64,000 bases of DNA from Tillus elongatus (lineage: Eukaryota; Arthropoda; Insecta; Coleoptera; Cleridae), in the NCBI GenBank assembly GCA_964006375.1, contig OZ023265.1, positions 149,722,269 through 149,786,268 on the forward strand, read 5' to 3'. Each line of letters opens with the position of its first letter. Positions within the stretch are counted from its first letter, which is position 1. Below the pieces are notes generated by a model. It did not search any database. It was given only the letters and a program-made list of their open reading frames with translations, and was not told where the DNA came from. The translations under genes and the position numbers were made by a program. Below are positions 47,701-60,879 of the stretch, one piece after another.

Positions 47701-50076
47701 ATCCTTGATAATTACAATGTTTTGTTTGCTAGAGACGATGGAGAATTGATTCCATCACAGCTGCTTAAGAATTTTGAGTTTGTTTTCTTTGTAAAACGGG
47801 GTCTGATTAAAGTAGTAAGTAGACCAGTGCTTTGCAAGTACATTTTAGAAAGAAATGACAATAATAGTAACACATATTGTGTGTCATCTCCTGAGTCAAG
47901 TAAAAGTGTTAAAGACACAAAATCGGTAAAACAAAGAAGTGAAGATGAAAAAGAAAAGAAAGAAAAAAGTGAAGTACAAAAACCACCACAAACTGTTAAA
48001 AACAAAGAATCAACAAAGGAGGAAGATAAAGATAAGTTTATTAGAACATTGAAACTTAAAAGAAGTAAAACATTTACCGAGCCTGCTACTACAAGTAAGA
48101 CTTCAATAATAAAAGTTAGAAAAGACCTGATTGAACCTAAGCCTAGTACAAGCTCAGGAAAAACAGGAAAACAATTGAAAAACACTACTCATGTATCAGA
48201 TAAAGTCCAAAAAGAAACTGCAACATACCAAAAACATTCTAGGAGAAGCTCTAAAGAAAAGTTAGACATGAAATTCATTGAGGTTGAAAAAACCTTGTCA
48301 ATGATGTTTGAAAAGCCAGAGGCATCAAGTCCGGACCCCCCAGTGAAACATGTTTCAGAAATTAGCAAAAAAACTAATAAGAAACGTAAAGAAAAGGTAG
48401 TAACGGACTTAGCAGCTGAGTTGGCTGATGTTTTGGAGGCAGATGATAGTAAGAATTTAGATTCCACAACAAAGATAACAGAAGTGGAAGCAGTATCAGC
48501 AGCAAAAGATGCCGACTCAAATAAATCGGTTGAAAGATCAAGTAAATCAGTTGAAAAATCAAGTAAATCAGTTGAAAAATCAAATAAGTCAGTTACTAGC
48601 AAACAAGCTGAGAAGGCTGAGAAAAATGCACCTAAAAAAGTGGACCAATCTATTATTTCATCAAAATCGAATGAAAATGAAGATTCGGACAAGCTAATGG
48701 ATGTATTATCAGCTCCTTTGGAAGTTTCTTTGACTGAATCAGAACAGATTGGGCCATTACCTGTCGATGAAATCATAGTGAAAAATATAGATAATGCCCA
48801 ACCTGAAAAGGAAAATGAATTAAATGACAAAGATTTAAATAATCAAGAGGTCGAAATCATAAATGTAGAAACAAATTTATCGCAAGATGACTCTGAGTTA
48901 ATTAAGACAGACAAGTCCAAAGAGGAAAGTTCAGTTAATGATATTTTAGAAGAAGCAATGAGAGAAAGTGATATCTCTGAAAAGCTGGAGTCTCACACTT
49001 CTGAAACTGCAGCCACAGAAAAATCAATCACTGACATTAACGTGAGGCTTACAGAAATCATCGAAAACAGTTGTGAGCTTCAGACAGAAGTTGTAAGTGA
49101 AAAGGAAATAATGTTAACTGAGACAGTAACTGAAGAACCCGCTCAAGAAACGAGTGGCACCAAAGAAGCATCTTTGGATGTGGACCAGTTTCTTGCAAAA
49201 TCACCTGAAAGAAGTAATTGTGATGAAGATTCATCTGTTGGTCAGTTTTTGGCAAAAGATGCTGACACGGATGTTCAAGAGACTGCAGACACAGATGTTC
49301 AAGAGACTGCAGACACAGATGTTCAAGATACTGCAGACACAGATTTTAAAGAGATTGCAAGCTATTTAAGCAGTGAACTAACTGCTGATGCAAATGTTGA
49401 AGATTCTGCTGACACAAATTCAGTTTCGGTGTCAGAATCGAGCAGTCTTAAACGGAAACTTAGAGAAAGCGAGGATGAAGAGAAAAACGATGAAGAGGAA
49501 CCACAATTAAAGAAATTACGAGAAGACCTTTCAGTTACAGAACAAGAAAATATCGTTAAGAACTACAGTGAATTTGAACCGGTAGGAACAGATATGTTAA
49601 ATGATACTGTTAGTGAAAATATTAACAGTGAGTTTGATGTTTTTAATGAATCTTCTAATAAAATTGATGAAAGTGTCGACATCAATCAGTCAGATGTCAT
49701 AATAGAAACATGCGAGACCTTAAAAAGCAGTGTTGTAACTGGAAACTTATCAGATGAAAGTTGTGAAATGGAGAGCCTGTTGCTTAAAGACAATACAACT
49801 TCAGAAAACTTAGCAGACACTGTGGATGAGGTGGATGAGATTAAACAAGCAAAAGGTGTTGAAGATTCAGAAGATTTAATCAATACAGCTGACAAAGCGG
49901 AAGACTTAACTGAAAAAGATAATATCAGTGAAAATTTATTGAATCCTGAATTCAATGAGCTTTCTACAAAAAATACGACACCAGATGATTTGCTCAGTGA
50001 AGAAATAGATACGGACTTATCTATTCATACAAATGAGATTTCAAAAAATCTACCTGATGATTATCTTGAAAAATAA
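44785..50076 (+). CDS. 1763-residue, mostly disordered, probable nuclear protein of unknown function
   Basis: I do not recognise this protein. It is one uninterrupted frame after a splice acceptor at 44761; the true start may be ATG 44791. Residues 1-40 are acidic. Most of the chain is rich in Lys, Ser, Thr, Glu and Asp and looks disordered. Two regions look folded: about 565-650 (SYLCWYASKTGKRDLDGFLY) and about 915-1028 (MSYRDYQKITKLSQTEIRFI, then FEFVFFVKRG). A basic cluster, SRKRKVDLESMGLIKKVRRR at about 824-843, looks like a bipartite nuclear signal. Repeats lie at about 505-530 (LPxNTSQS), 1246-1270 (KSVEKSS) and 1493-1520 (ADTDVQET). The C-terminal third is strongly acidic. A chromatin-linked role is a guess from composition. 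Confidence 0.87.
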   Translation: MRMEEAMETSGEFDSSAQTLSSLDEDSEYICEEYLEEEIPTTLKSTKCFAKKSGEIKPKKENIDETKQIFNVKLKDGKISGAKSILTRVSDTDGAEVKKCLATKTINQVKIKNVKSVIDDKSIAPEAKVLGSPASPTKTISNQPQKFALKVKARIPPKFIKKADPLITPEVQIQSQSNSKQKLAKRSSYAEKISRLRSSSEGISARYILPRTLSTMSPPSKLSSPTSNQLLTKTVTKTLSPSTQQLKAASKADLINNLLSSSNTKTKTKENVEPIDTNSILIEEDSSEIPNLNNIEIIDVSSEEEDTLPVRKNIIPITAKTKPTEKNATKQYAIRTVREEKLKAPSHVLQNITDNIKEKPKVVISPPTSSDDLVPVPADKASIIPAKSSAPQETPVSPDKSLGSKSILPAQPIAFLPQNTVITAPGGLPNFNFVIPRADVLRCKQYNTPLFLAMPPKEPVTTGNVKTPNSNLLMILPHQLPAQVPDQPSINFLVSAATKPGITVQSLPGNTSQSLPANTSQSLPSNTSHILTSKAHSFVTQSINSAVTRQISTYKAKETRKPPPPIEEDPLQCKILNTKEKDGPSYLCWYASKTGKRDLDGFLYKDRLGFSKSEVMQAKRCLRKINIHIYDYDKRLDGIASKIITLKRGYKKADHAPGLEKRSEPHRRIGKKAKDKIIHDPDIPEGIDINKIKLVDLSLLKKNPVEMDPLSTPPPLADDKGAQSDSDNDASDLYYTKKVVILKNDPSMKIRKLRPMPKIRLRSGKRGKQPKSPKLPKIQDDAPIKPCTVMLERNKNVEEAFKKQEDVSSVKQKDISLNTSVRASRKRKVDLESMGLIKKVRRRNAIDSPARIPENRSQPIKKPDESKPENTSNNLDANQSDEESYIIDKNNIAVDKKKSDHSIEVLPKSPATEHKKGVIMSYRDYQKITKLSQTEIRFIFILNTIQSLEDLKIDETKPLMILDRFNYTVDFAILDNYNVLFARDDGELIPSQLLKNFEFVFFVKRGLIKVVSRPVLCKYILERNDNNSNTYCVSSPESSKSVKDTKSVKQRSEDEKEKKEKSEVQKPPQTVKNKESTKEEDKDKFIRTLKLKRSKTFTEPATTSKTSIIKVRKDLIEPKPSTSSGKTGKQLKNTTHVSDKVQKETATYQKHSRRSSKEKLDMKFIEVEKTLSMMFEKPEASSPDPPVKHVSEISKKTNKKRKEKVVTDLAAELADVLEADDSKNLDSTTKITEVEAVSAAKDADSNKSVERSSKSVEKSSKSVEKSNKSVTSKQAEKAEKNAPKKVDQSIISSKSNENEDSDKLMDVLSAPLEVSLTESEQIGPLPVDEIIVKNIDNAQPEKENELNDKDLNNQEVEIINVETNLSQDDSELIKTDKSKEESSVNDILEEAMRESDISEKLESHTSETAATEKSITDINVRLTEIIENSCELQTEVVSEKEIMLTETVTEEPAQETSGTKEASLDVDQFLAKSPERSNCDEDSSVGQFLAKDADTDVQETADTDVQETADTDVQDTADTDFKEIASYLSSELTADANVEDSADTNSVSVSESSSLKRKLRESEDEEKNDEEEPQLKKLREDLSVTEQENIVKNYSEFEPVGTDMLNDTVSENINSEFDVFNESSNKIDESVDINQSDVIIETCETLKSSVVTGNLSDESCEMESLLLKDNTTSENLADTVDEVDEIKQAKGVEDSEDLINTADKAEDLTEKDNISENLLNPEFNELSTKNTTPDDLLSEEIDTDLSIHTNEISKNLPDDYLEK
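46299..46372 (+). repeat. in-frame 24 bp minisatellite, three units
   Basis: The unit AGCTTGCCTGNCAATACTTC plus ACAG encodes Ser-Leu-Pro-X-Asn-Thr-Ser-Gln three times in succession. It lies within the disordered part of the host protein and keeps frame. Confidence 0.85.
48522..48595 (+). repeat. in-frame 21 bp minisatellite, about 3.5 units
   Basis: The unit encodes Lys-Ser-Val-Glu-(Lys/Arg)-Ser-(Ser/Asn) and is repeated three and a half times. It adds a Ser/Lys-rich stretch to the host protein. Confidence 0.85.
49262..49345 (+). repeat. in-frame 24 bp minisatellite, about 3.5 units
   Basis: GATGTTCAAGAGACTGCAGA plus CACA encodes Asp-Val-Gln-Glu-Thr-Ala-Asp-Thr, repeated with small changes. 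It adds negative charge to the acidic C-terminal third of the host protein. Confidence 0.85.
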
Positions 50077-53899
<3,823 letters not shown>

Positions 53900-54850
53900 A
53901 GTAGAGTGATATCTGAACACCAATATGGCTTCAAAGAGGGTTCCTCGACAGGACGCTTTACTCAAGCTAGTAACTACAATATTGGGGGATTCAATGACCA
54001 GAAAAAGGCTTTGGCAGTATTCATAGATCTACAGAAAGCATTTCACACCGCGTCCCACCACATTTTGTTAAAAAAAACTAGAAATAATTGGAGTGAGGGG
54101 ACACAATAGACGTTTTTGGTGAGAGTAGGGAATAGTAATAGTGAAGAAAGGGTTGTAAGAGATGGTATACCCCAGGGAAGCGTTTTGGGGCCTGTGCTGT
54201 TTTGGGTGTACATAACTGAGATAATGAGTGACCACCGTCTGGACTGTGTACCAATTGTGTATGCTGATTATACGGTATTGCTCTTTTTGGGTGTCCAGTG
54301 TGGTGAAGTATACACCAGGGCAGACTTGTCAATAAATATCTATAATAGCACATATATATTTACACAATCGAAACAACAACAGGAAATTACTATGTGCTAT
54401 GAAGTTAACTAGAATAAACAAAAATTGATATATTACATTACATTCAGTAGTTTCTAATCAACAAAATATCACAAAATTTAATTGACATACAATTGGTGAA
54501 ATTGGTTGTAAGAGATGGTATACGCCAGGGAAGCGTTTTGGGGCCTGTGCTGTTTTGGGTGTACATAACTGAGATACTGAGTGATCACCGCCTGGACTGT
54601 GTCCCAATTGCGTATGCGGATTATACGGTATTGCTCTTTTTGGGTGTCCAGTGGGGTGAAGTATACACCAGGGCAGATTGTCAATAAATATATACAATAG
54701 CACATATATATTTACACAATCGAAACAACAGGAAATTACTATGTGCTATGAAGTTAACTAAAATAAAGAAAAATTGATATATTACATTACATTCAATAGT
54801 TTCTAATCAACAGAATGTCACAAAATTTAATTGACATACAATTGGTGAAA
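53900..54850 (+). pseudogene. LINE reverse transcriptase fragment with tandem duplication
   Basis: Reads ISEHQYGFKEGSSTG, LAVFIDLQKAFHTASHHILL (first RT Asp motif), then VRDGIPQGSVLGPVLF and VYADYTVLLF. Here the catalytic YADD is YADY, so one Asp is lost. The segment 54151-54503 is repeated at 54504-54850 (offset 353 bp), including the same D-to-Y change. This shows the duplication came after the mutation. Jockey/CR1-type by general look; clade not certain. Confidence 0.8.
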
Positions 54851-55589
54851 AAGATTCAGATGCTTTTAAGTGAATTGTTTATAAAAATCAGCTACTTATA
54901 TTTAATATGTATACGTGTGCGCACAGAAAGGGATGGCATTGGAAGGTTATTCATCATCCATACTAAATGCAACATAAATGAGGTTAAACAAGCCCAACAA
55001 TGTCCCTTACTTAGTGAAACTGGTCCATACTACATACAGACTTGGAGATTACTTCTCTGGCTTCACTGTTGGGTATTGTTTCTGTAAGTGTAGGACGCAG
55101 CCAGCGCGTAAGCTAACTGGAGCAAGAGGCCCTTATGAATTCTAGATGTTCTCGGATGTTTTTCAACGTTTCTGTGACTAGTTTCGCTGCTTGACAGCAT
55201 TCTCAGATAGATAAAAATTGAATTAGTACAAAATCATGACAACTACAAATAAAGATATATTGCTATGTTATGATGTTTTGATAAAAAAAATCAAATTGAA
55301 AATAAAATGTAACACAGATAACGGATGAGGCTTTCAAAATTTATATGTGATGTATGTCAATATTTAACATAAAAATAGAACTAGCCTATAATAACAGTTA
55401 CAACAATAAAATAACTAAACAATAACGGTAATAAAGCAGACCGTATACAATCAATATATCGACATACATCAATTCAATTTCTTTTTATAACTTCTTTGAA
55501 AAAATAGTTAGATTTAATTTGGTTGATTTATTTAATTAGGAAGAAAAATATCCATGAAAGGGGAATTCATTAAATCAGTTTGCTCATTT
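54851..55589. other. unassigned DNA
   Basis: Nothing recognised. The word GTAGGACGCAGCCAGCGCGT near 55090 weakly resembles the X-family inner repeat end. Confidence 0.3.
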
Positions 55590-55835
55590 AAAACAACTAA
55601 ACTTCTAAAGCTTCAAAAAAGTCTAGTTTACGTTTGTCATTACAAAAATGTTGTGGTTGTATGCGTTGTTGTAGTCTATGTTCGGTATCAATAATATATT
55701 TTGCAAATGTAGATTTGTCAGCGTGGTTATTTTTAAATGCAGAAATATGTTCTTTGTATCAGGTGTTAAAATTTCTAGAAGTTTGACATACACATATTAA
55801 ATATAAGCCAAATATTCCAGTCAGGCCAGTAGTTA
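55590..55835 (-). pseudogene. Penelope-like element tail, minus strand
   Basis: On the minus strand: CQTSRNFNT, a stop, YKEHISAFKNNHADKSTFAK and HRLQQRIQPQHFCND, KRKLDFFEALEV. This is the part of the GIY-YIG domain after the catalytic Arg, with the EH pair. The GIY half is missing. It lies head to head with a plus-strand Penelope fragment, and its QTSRNFNT matches the same word in that copy. Confidence 0.78.
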
Positions 55836-55839
55836 ACTA

Positions 55840-56690
55840 TGTTGTGTGGGTAGTCCGTTGTCACCTTTATTACCCAACATATTTATGGAAACCTTAGAAA
55901 ACCAAATTTAACATCAGAACTTTCGCATAATATTGTCTTTTGGTAAAGATCCGTAGATGATATTTTAGCATGTTTTCAAGGTAGCCATACAGAATTAAAT
56001 GAATTTTTAAATTTTATTAACAACTTTCACAGAAATATTAAGTATACTTTAGAAGAAGTTAACAGTTGTATAAATTTTTTAGCTTAATGATCAGAAAGTT
56101 AGAAAATAATTATTTTGACTTTTCAATAAATAAGAAACCAACTTACACTGACACAACCAGACCATACGATTCATGTCACCCTTTTTCACAAAAGCTGTCA
56201 GCCTATGATACATCGTGCATTTTCAATACCTATGTCACAAAACAATTTTGAAAAAGAAATTTCAATAAGTAAGCAAACAGCATTTAATAATAGCTACTCT
56301 GTTAAAATAATAGATAAAATGATCGAGAGAAAAGAATACAAATAAGCGATTAATTTAATTTATCTAAATATTAGAGACAAAAAAGACAGCAGGTACGTTT
56401 TGATAACTTATTTTGGAACCATTTCAGAAAACATTTCAAAAATTTTGAATGCCTGTACAAATACAGAGGTAGCTTTTAAATCTTACAAGATGCGTGATTT
56501 GCTATTTAATGCGAAAGAAAAATCTTGTTTCGTGACAAAAGCTGGAATTTATAAATTTGCTTGTACACATTGTAACACAATCTACATAGGTCAAACTTCT
56601 AGAAATTTTAACACCCGATACAAAGAATACGATCGTTTCACTAGCAAAGTTAGCATCATCAGAGCATGAAAAATTCTAAACTACTTACAA
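55840..56690 (+). pseudogene. Penelope-like element, RT end and GIY-YIG domain
   Basis: Reads VGSPLSPLLPNIFMETLENQ, SVDDILACFQGSHTELNEFL (RT catalytic VDD) and, after a frameshift, FDFSINKKPTYTDTTRPYDS. After a gap come KSCFVTKAGIYKFACTHCNT and IYIGQTSRNFNTRYKEYDRF, the GIY-YIG nuclease. Stops at 56085 and 56247 and several frameshifts. Penelope elements often leave partly inverted copies, matching the head-to-head arrangement here. Confidence 0.85.
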
Positions 56691-57089
56691 CTAAACATCA
56701 CCTTTTGTACTACGTCTTAGGTAAAGACCGATGCAGAGAGGGGCGAAATCGCAGGCAAATTTTCTGTGTATTACATATTTTAATATTCTTCATTCTCTAT
56801 TCAAAAATCCTATGGTTTAAAATTTATAGCAAAAATTAACAGTAAAAAAAAAGAAATGCAACTGATTGACGAACTTCACTATAACAGACCAAAAAATTAA
56901 TAAATAATCGCGTTTCATTCTTGATGAGAAAAAAAATTAAAAATATCAATCTTAAAGTAGAAAAATGCATGCCTTGAACGGCTAGGCAGCATCCTAAGCG
57001 TAAATAAACAAACGTTAATCAACGTCTGAGGCATGACCGACCGAATGGATATCATTATTCTTCTTCTTAACTCAGTTAAATCACGTGGT
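56691..57089. other. unassigned DNA, possible element edge
   Basis: No coding sequence recognised. It may hold the 3' side of the Penelope copy and the 3' side of the transposase that follows on the minus strand. Confidence 0.3.
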
Positions 57090-57099
57090 TTAGTTTTGT

Positions 57100-57620
57100 A
57101 TACCATACCTCCATAAGGAGAAGTCTAATAGCTTAAGATCGGGTGATCGTGCTGACCATTCTAACGATCCTCGCCTCCCTATCCATTCATTTGGAAATAT
57201 TAAGACGAGGTACTGCCAAACATTGATTTGGTAATGTGCTTGTGCTCCATCCTGCTGAAAATATATCACATTCACTAGAACTTGTGGGTTTGCTCGATCC
57301 GGATATGTTTCCCAAAGTTGGCATGACATTATTTTGGAGCAGTCCTAATTCATCCACTCAAATTGCCAATAATGTAAAAGGCACAAATGTTGCCAACTAT
57401 TTCTGCCCAACATTGACCTGACCTAACCTTTTCAGGGTATTGTGTATGTTCTTCTCTCATCCAGTGTGGATTTTTTTAGAACAGTAGCGATAATTTTCAC
57501 GATGCGCATGACCGTGAATCGTAAAACTGCACTCATCAGAAAGCAAAAAAATGTAGTTCTTGTATCAAAATCGTCTTCCATGAGTTTTTGAGTTTGTGTC
57601 AATTTATAGAGATGCATTTT
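57100..57620 (-). pseudogene. DD41D transposase fragment
   Basis: On the minus strand near 57540 a shifted frame reads SDECSFTIHGHAHRENYRY (first catalytic Asp). From 57329: VNVIYFQQDGAQAHYQINVW with the second Asp, FPNEWIGRRGSLEW, and ARSPDLKLLDFSLW with the third, 41 residues on. Three stops and frameshifts. No inverted repeats were located. Confidence 0.8.
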
Positions 57621-57824
57621 ATTTTCTTTTAATATTCGAATAATCTATGAATGGTTAATATCCAATGTTGTGTCTGCTTGTCAGCTCGAAGTAATGTGGG
57701 TTTTCCTCAAACTCAAGCATTATATCCAATTTGGCATAATTACTCAGTGCATTCGGTCTTTTTTTTTGTATCTGTTTTACAGGTCCAAACTCGCGAAATT
57801 GCTTTCTAATTTTACTGGTTGTCC

Positions 57825-58660
57825 TTTACTAATAATAAAAATAATAATTTATTAGTGCCAGAATTACACACAGCAATATGCACAGGTCACAAACAATACA
57901 GATAAAATCACTTAAAAAAGGTACACACATAAAATCATTCAAAAGGCTAAACATAAAATCATCCAGAAACCCTGAAAACTTCACATCTAAATTCTAAAAC
58001 TTAAACCTCAAGAACTCCTCCACTGAATAAAAGGAATTTCTCAACAGAATTTCCCTTACTCTGTTCCTAAACCTGGGCAACGGCAAGTCTCTGATATAAG
58101 CAGGTATTTTATTGTAAAACTTAATTGCCCAGTAGTCAGTCCCAGTTCGACATCTCTCCAGTCGATAATAGATAGGCACAATGTTCCCCCCTTGTCTCGT
58201 ATCATAGGTATGGATATCTCGGTGCCTCTGGTATTCACCCACATTCTCCTTGATGTACATCAAATTTTCAAAGATATAGAGTGCTAGTAATGTAATTATA
58301 TGCATGTGTCCAAAGAGCGCTCTACAATCATCCCTATAACCTGCACCACACATCACACGTATAGCCGTACGCTGGAGCCCAAAGAGACGCTTAGCACCAG
58401 CAGCATGACCCCAAACCAGGATAGTATATGAAAGATATGAGTGAAAAGCGGCAAAATACGCTGTCCTCAGAACAGCAAGTGAAACACCGGCAACCAGGCC
58501 CCGAAGCCAGAACAGGCACCTCGAGTGTTTACCAGCCACTGAGTCAATATGTTTGTCACACAGAAGCCTTGAGTCAATGACAACACCCAGAAATTTTGTG
58601 CTCTCCAACAGTGCCCCCGCCCCGTTGAGTTGCCTCATAGAGAACACCATTCTATTTGTC
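57825..58660 (-). pseudogene. LINE reverse transcriptase C-terminal fragment
   Basis: A clean 218-codon frame (57994-58650): LESTKFLGVVIDSRLLCDKH, HSRCLFWLRGLVAG, LRTAYFAAFHSYLSYTILVW, GLQRTAIRVMCGAGYRDDCR and LERCRTGTDYWAIKFYNKIP. These are the thumb and C-terminal conserved blocks of Jockey/CR1-group LINEs. The 3' end carries an (AAT)n-type tail near 57828-57852. The catalytic part is missing upstream. Confidence 0.82.
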
Positions 58661-58799
58661 TTTTCTCTGTTAAGCTACAGATCATTTTCTGCAAATCATT
58701 GTTCGGCCTCCCCTTGATCCGCCACCGAGCCCCCCAAGGAACGCTCGAGACTATCACCGGTGATAGATATCGTCGTATCATTTGGGATATAGGTGGCAA
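58661..58799. other. upstream remnant of the LINE fragment
   Basis: GC-richer than its surroundings and continuous with the LINE fragment on its left. Possibly more RT sequence in broken frames; no motif recognised. Confidence 0.3.
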
Positions 58800-60780
58800 A
58801 TCCGTTATTTTTTTAAACAGGCGAGCAACTTCAATCTGTGAACCAAACTATGGACGCACTCAAGTAAATGTTGCCTTGAACCCCGGAAATCTAAGGTGCA
58901 CAGTCGAATTTCTTAAAAATTTAAATTTGCATTATCGAACTAACCAAAATTTTTGAGTGTTCATATATCATTTCCATTAAGGTATACCGTAGCACACAAC
59001 ATTTGGAACGTAGAAGATCCCCATTCTTTTTACAAAAAGCAATGTTTTACAAAATTTTCAGGTTGATTGGGTAAAAATGTTGATGTTAATTGTAAAGGTG
59101 GGTCAACATTGAATCAAAAATACAAAAGGTATACTGAAAACTTTTTTAGCTTTCTACACCTACAGCTAAGCTCAATTATAACATTTTGTTTATTTGTTTG
59201 TATGATCTAGGCAGTTTAAGCAGTTTTTTTTAATTTCAACAACACATCACTAGGGCTCACAGCCTAAATCTCATCATGGGTGTCGACAAGGAGGAAAGAG
59301 GCAACTTGTTAATTCTGGACTTGAAGGTTTGGAGGTTCGGAGGAGAAGGGTAAACATGTGCCGGCAAGGAATTTCACAACTTGGAAGTCTTTGGGACAAA
59401 ATACAAGATGTTCTGTGTCTGGTGGCCTGGACAGTGAAAGGGTGCATTCGCTCTGTTCCCCTGGTAGATCTGTTGGGGGCAGTAGGTGGAGGAACTACGG
59501 AAGAAAGCTCCTATGAGCAGTGCCCGTGCAGATATGTATAAAAGAGAGAGAGGTAACCAATGGCAGGTCGGTGGGCAAGGGATGGCAGCCTTTGAGTGAG
59601 GGTAGGGTCACCGATGAGATGTATAGCTCTCTTCTAAATGGAGTCCAGGATAGCGAGTGTAGAAGCGGCAGCGGCACCCCAGATGTGGGAGCAGTATTCG
59701 AGGTTTGGTATTATTTGTGAAGTATATAAGGTATAGAGATTAGCTAGTGAAAAATATTTACGAGCCCGGAAGAGGAAACCTAATTTCTTAGCAGCCGCTT
59801 CTGCAAATGATGTGACATGTTGGTGCCAATTGAGATTTCTATCCACAGAAATGGCAAAAAGTGAAAAGGACCCATTAATTTGAATAACTTGGTTGTTCAT
59901 TGTGATGGGTCTAGGGCTGGTGTATCTCTTATGAGATAGAAAGCAAGACGGAGATTTGATAGAGTTGAATTGTACACGATTTCTACTTCCCCAGTCTAAT
60001 ATTTTTTGGAGATCCACAAAGACAAAACCCTCCATGTAACTGCAATCCTCATCTAATTGGGCTAAAGAGACAGGCCTAAAATATTGTATATTTGAGTGAA
60101 GGGTGCTGTCATTCGCCGAACTGCGAACTGGGCTGGATGTGCTAGAGAGGTCATTGATGTGGAGAAAAAACAAAGTAGGGGCTAAAGCTGAACTTTGAAG
60201 GACTCCTGCATTTATTGGATACAGTTTAGAGGAATGGCCATCCACGACAACAGAAATGCTCCAGTTGAACAGGTAATTTGCTGTCCAGGTACAGAGTTTT
60301 GGTGGTAGGCCATAGGCTGGAAGTTTATTAAGCAGCGCTGCCTGCCTGGTCGAATCCTTTGGATATGTCTAAAGCGACAATCTAGAATTCACCGTGTTGT
60401 TCTATAGACTTGTTCCAAGAATGGGTGACAAAGGAAAGGAGGTCGGCAGTTGATCTGCGCTGACGGAATCCATACTGCCTGTCGTGGATTAGACTGTGTT
60501 TTTCAAGAAATTTTAGTAATTCGGTGTTTATATACTTTTCCATCACTTTAGAGACGACTGAAAGGAGAGAAATAGCCATGTAGTTGCTAGGAAGAGCTTT
60601 GAAGTTCTAGCAGTTATATTGAGGGGGTTAACCTGGTGATTATATAATAATAACCACTTGAAATTTTAACTGCCCTGGTTGTGAATATTTAACTGTTTTG
60701 GCCCATTGTGAAATAAAACATGTTTAACCAAGCGTGTCTGGGAGGCAATCTGCAATTATGTTCTAAAATTCAGAAAAATT
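58800..60780. repeat. Y repeat family, copy 1 (split by a LINE)
   Basis: The left part, 58800-59222 (GTGAACCAAACTATGGACGC, then AAAAGGTATACTGAAAAC), and the right part, 60626-60780 (ATTATATAATAATAACCA, AATCTGCAATTATG), match consecutive parts of the copy at 60880-61985. They are separated here by a LINE of about 1.4 kb. No coding capacity of its own. Confidence 0.75.
59223..60620 (-). pseudogene. LINE fragment (RT) nested in a Y repeat
   Basis: On the minus strand: MAISLLSVVSKVMEKYINTE, HSLIHDRQYGFRQRRSTADL, a stop, then DISKGFDQAG (first RT Asp block, 60330-60579). Next GVLQSSALAPTLFFLHINDL and SSANDSTLHSNIQ, where YADDS has become SANDS, so one catalytic Asp is Asn. The C-terminal block LDWGSRNRVQFNSIKSPSCF and YCSHIWGAAAASTLAILDSI follows. 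CR1/Jockey-group by its blocks. The uninterrupted Y copy to the right confirms this is an insertion. Confidence 0.85.
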
Positions 60781-60879
60781 ATGTAACCGATCGCTTTTGA
60801 ACAATGACACATAATGTTGTAACTGATCAGGGCGTTGGAATATGTAAAAGATAATAATTATGCGATTGACAAATGGCTC

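Noticed and set aside
45513..49955. Minus-strand open frames of 60-213 residues opposite the 1763-codon gene, e.g. 48189-48830
   Set aside because: Mirror frames of a Lys/Glu/Ser-rich coding sequence read as Phe/Leu/Ser-rich protein; no family features and no independent splice or start support.
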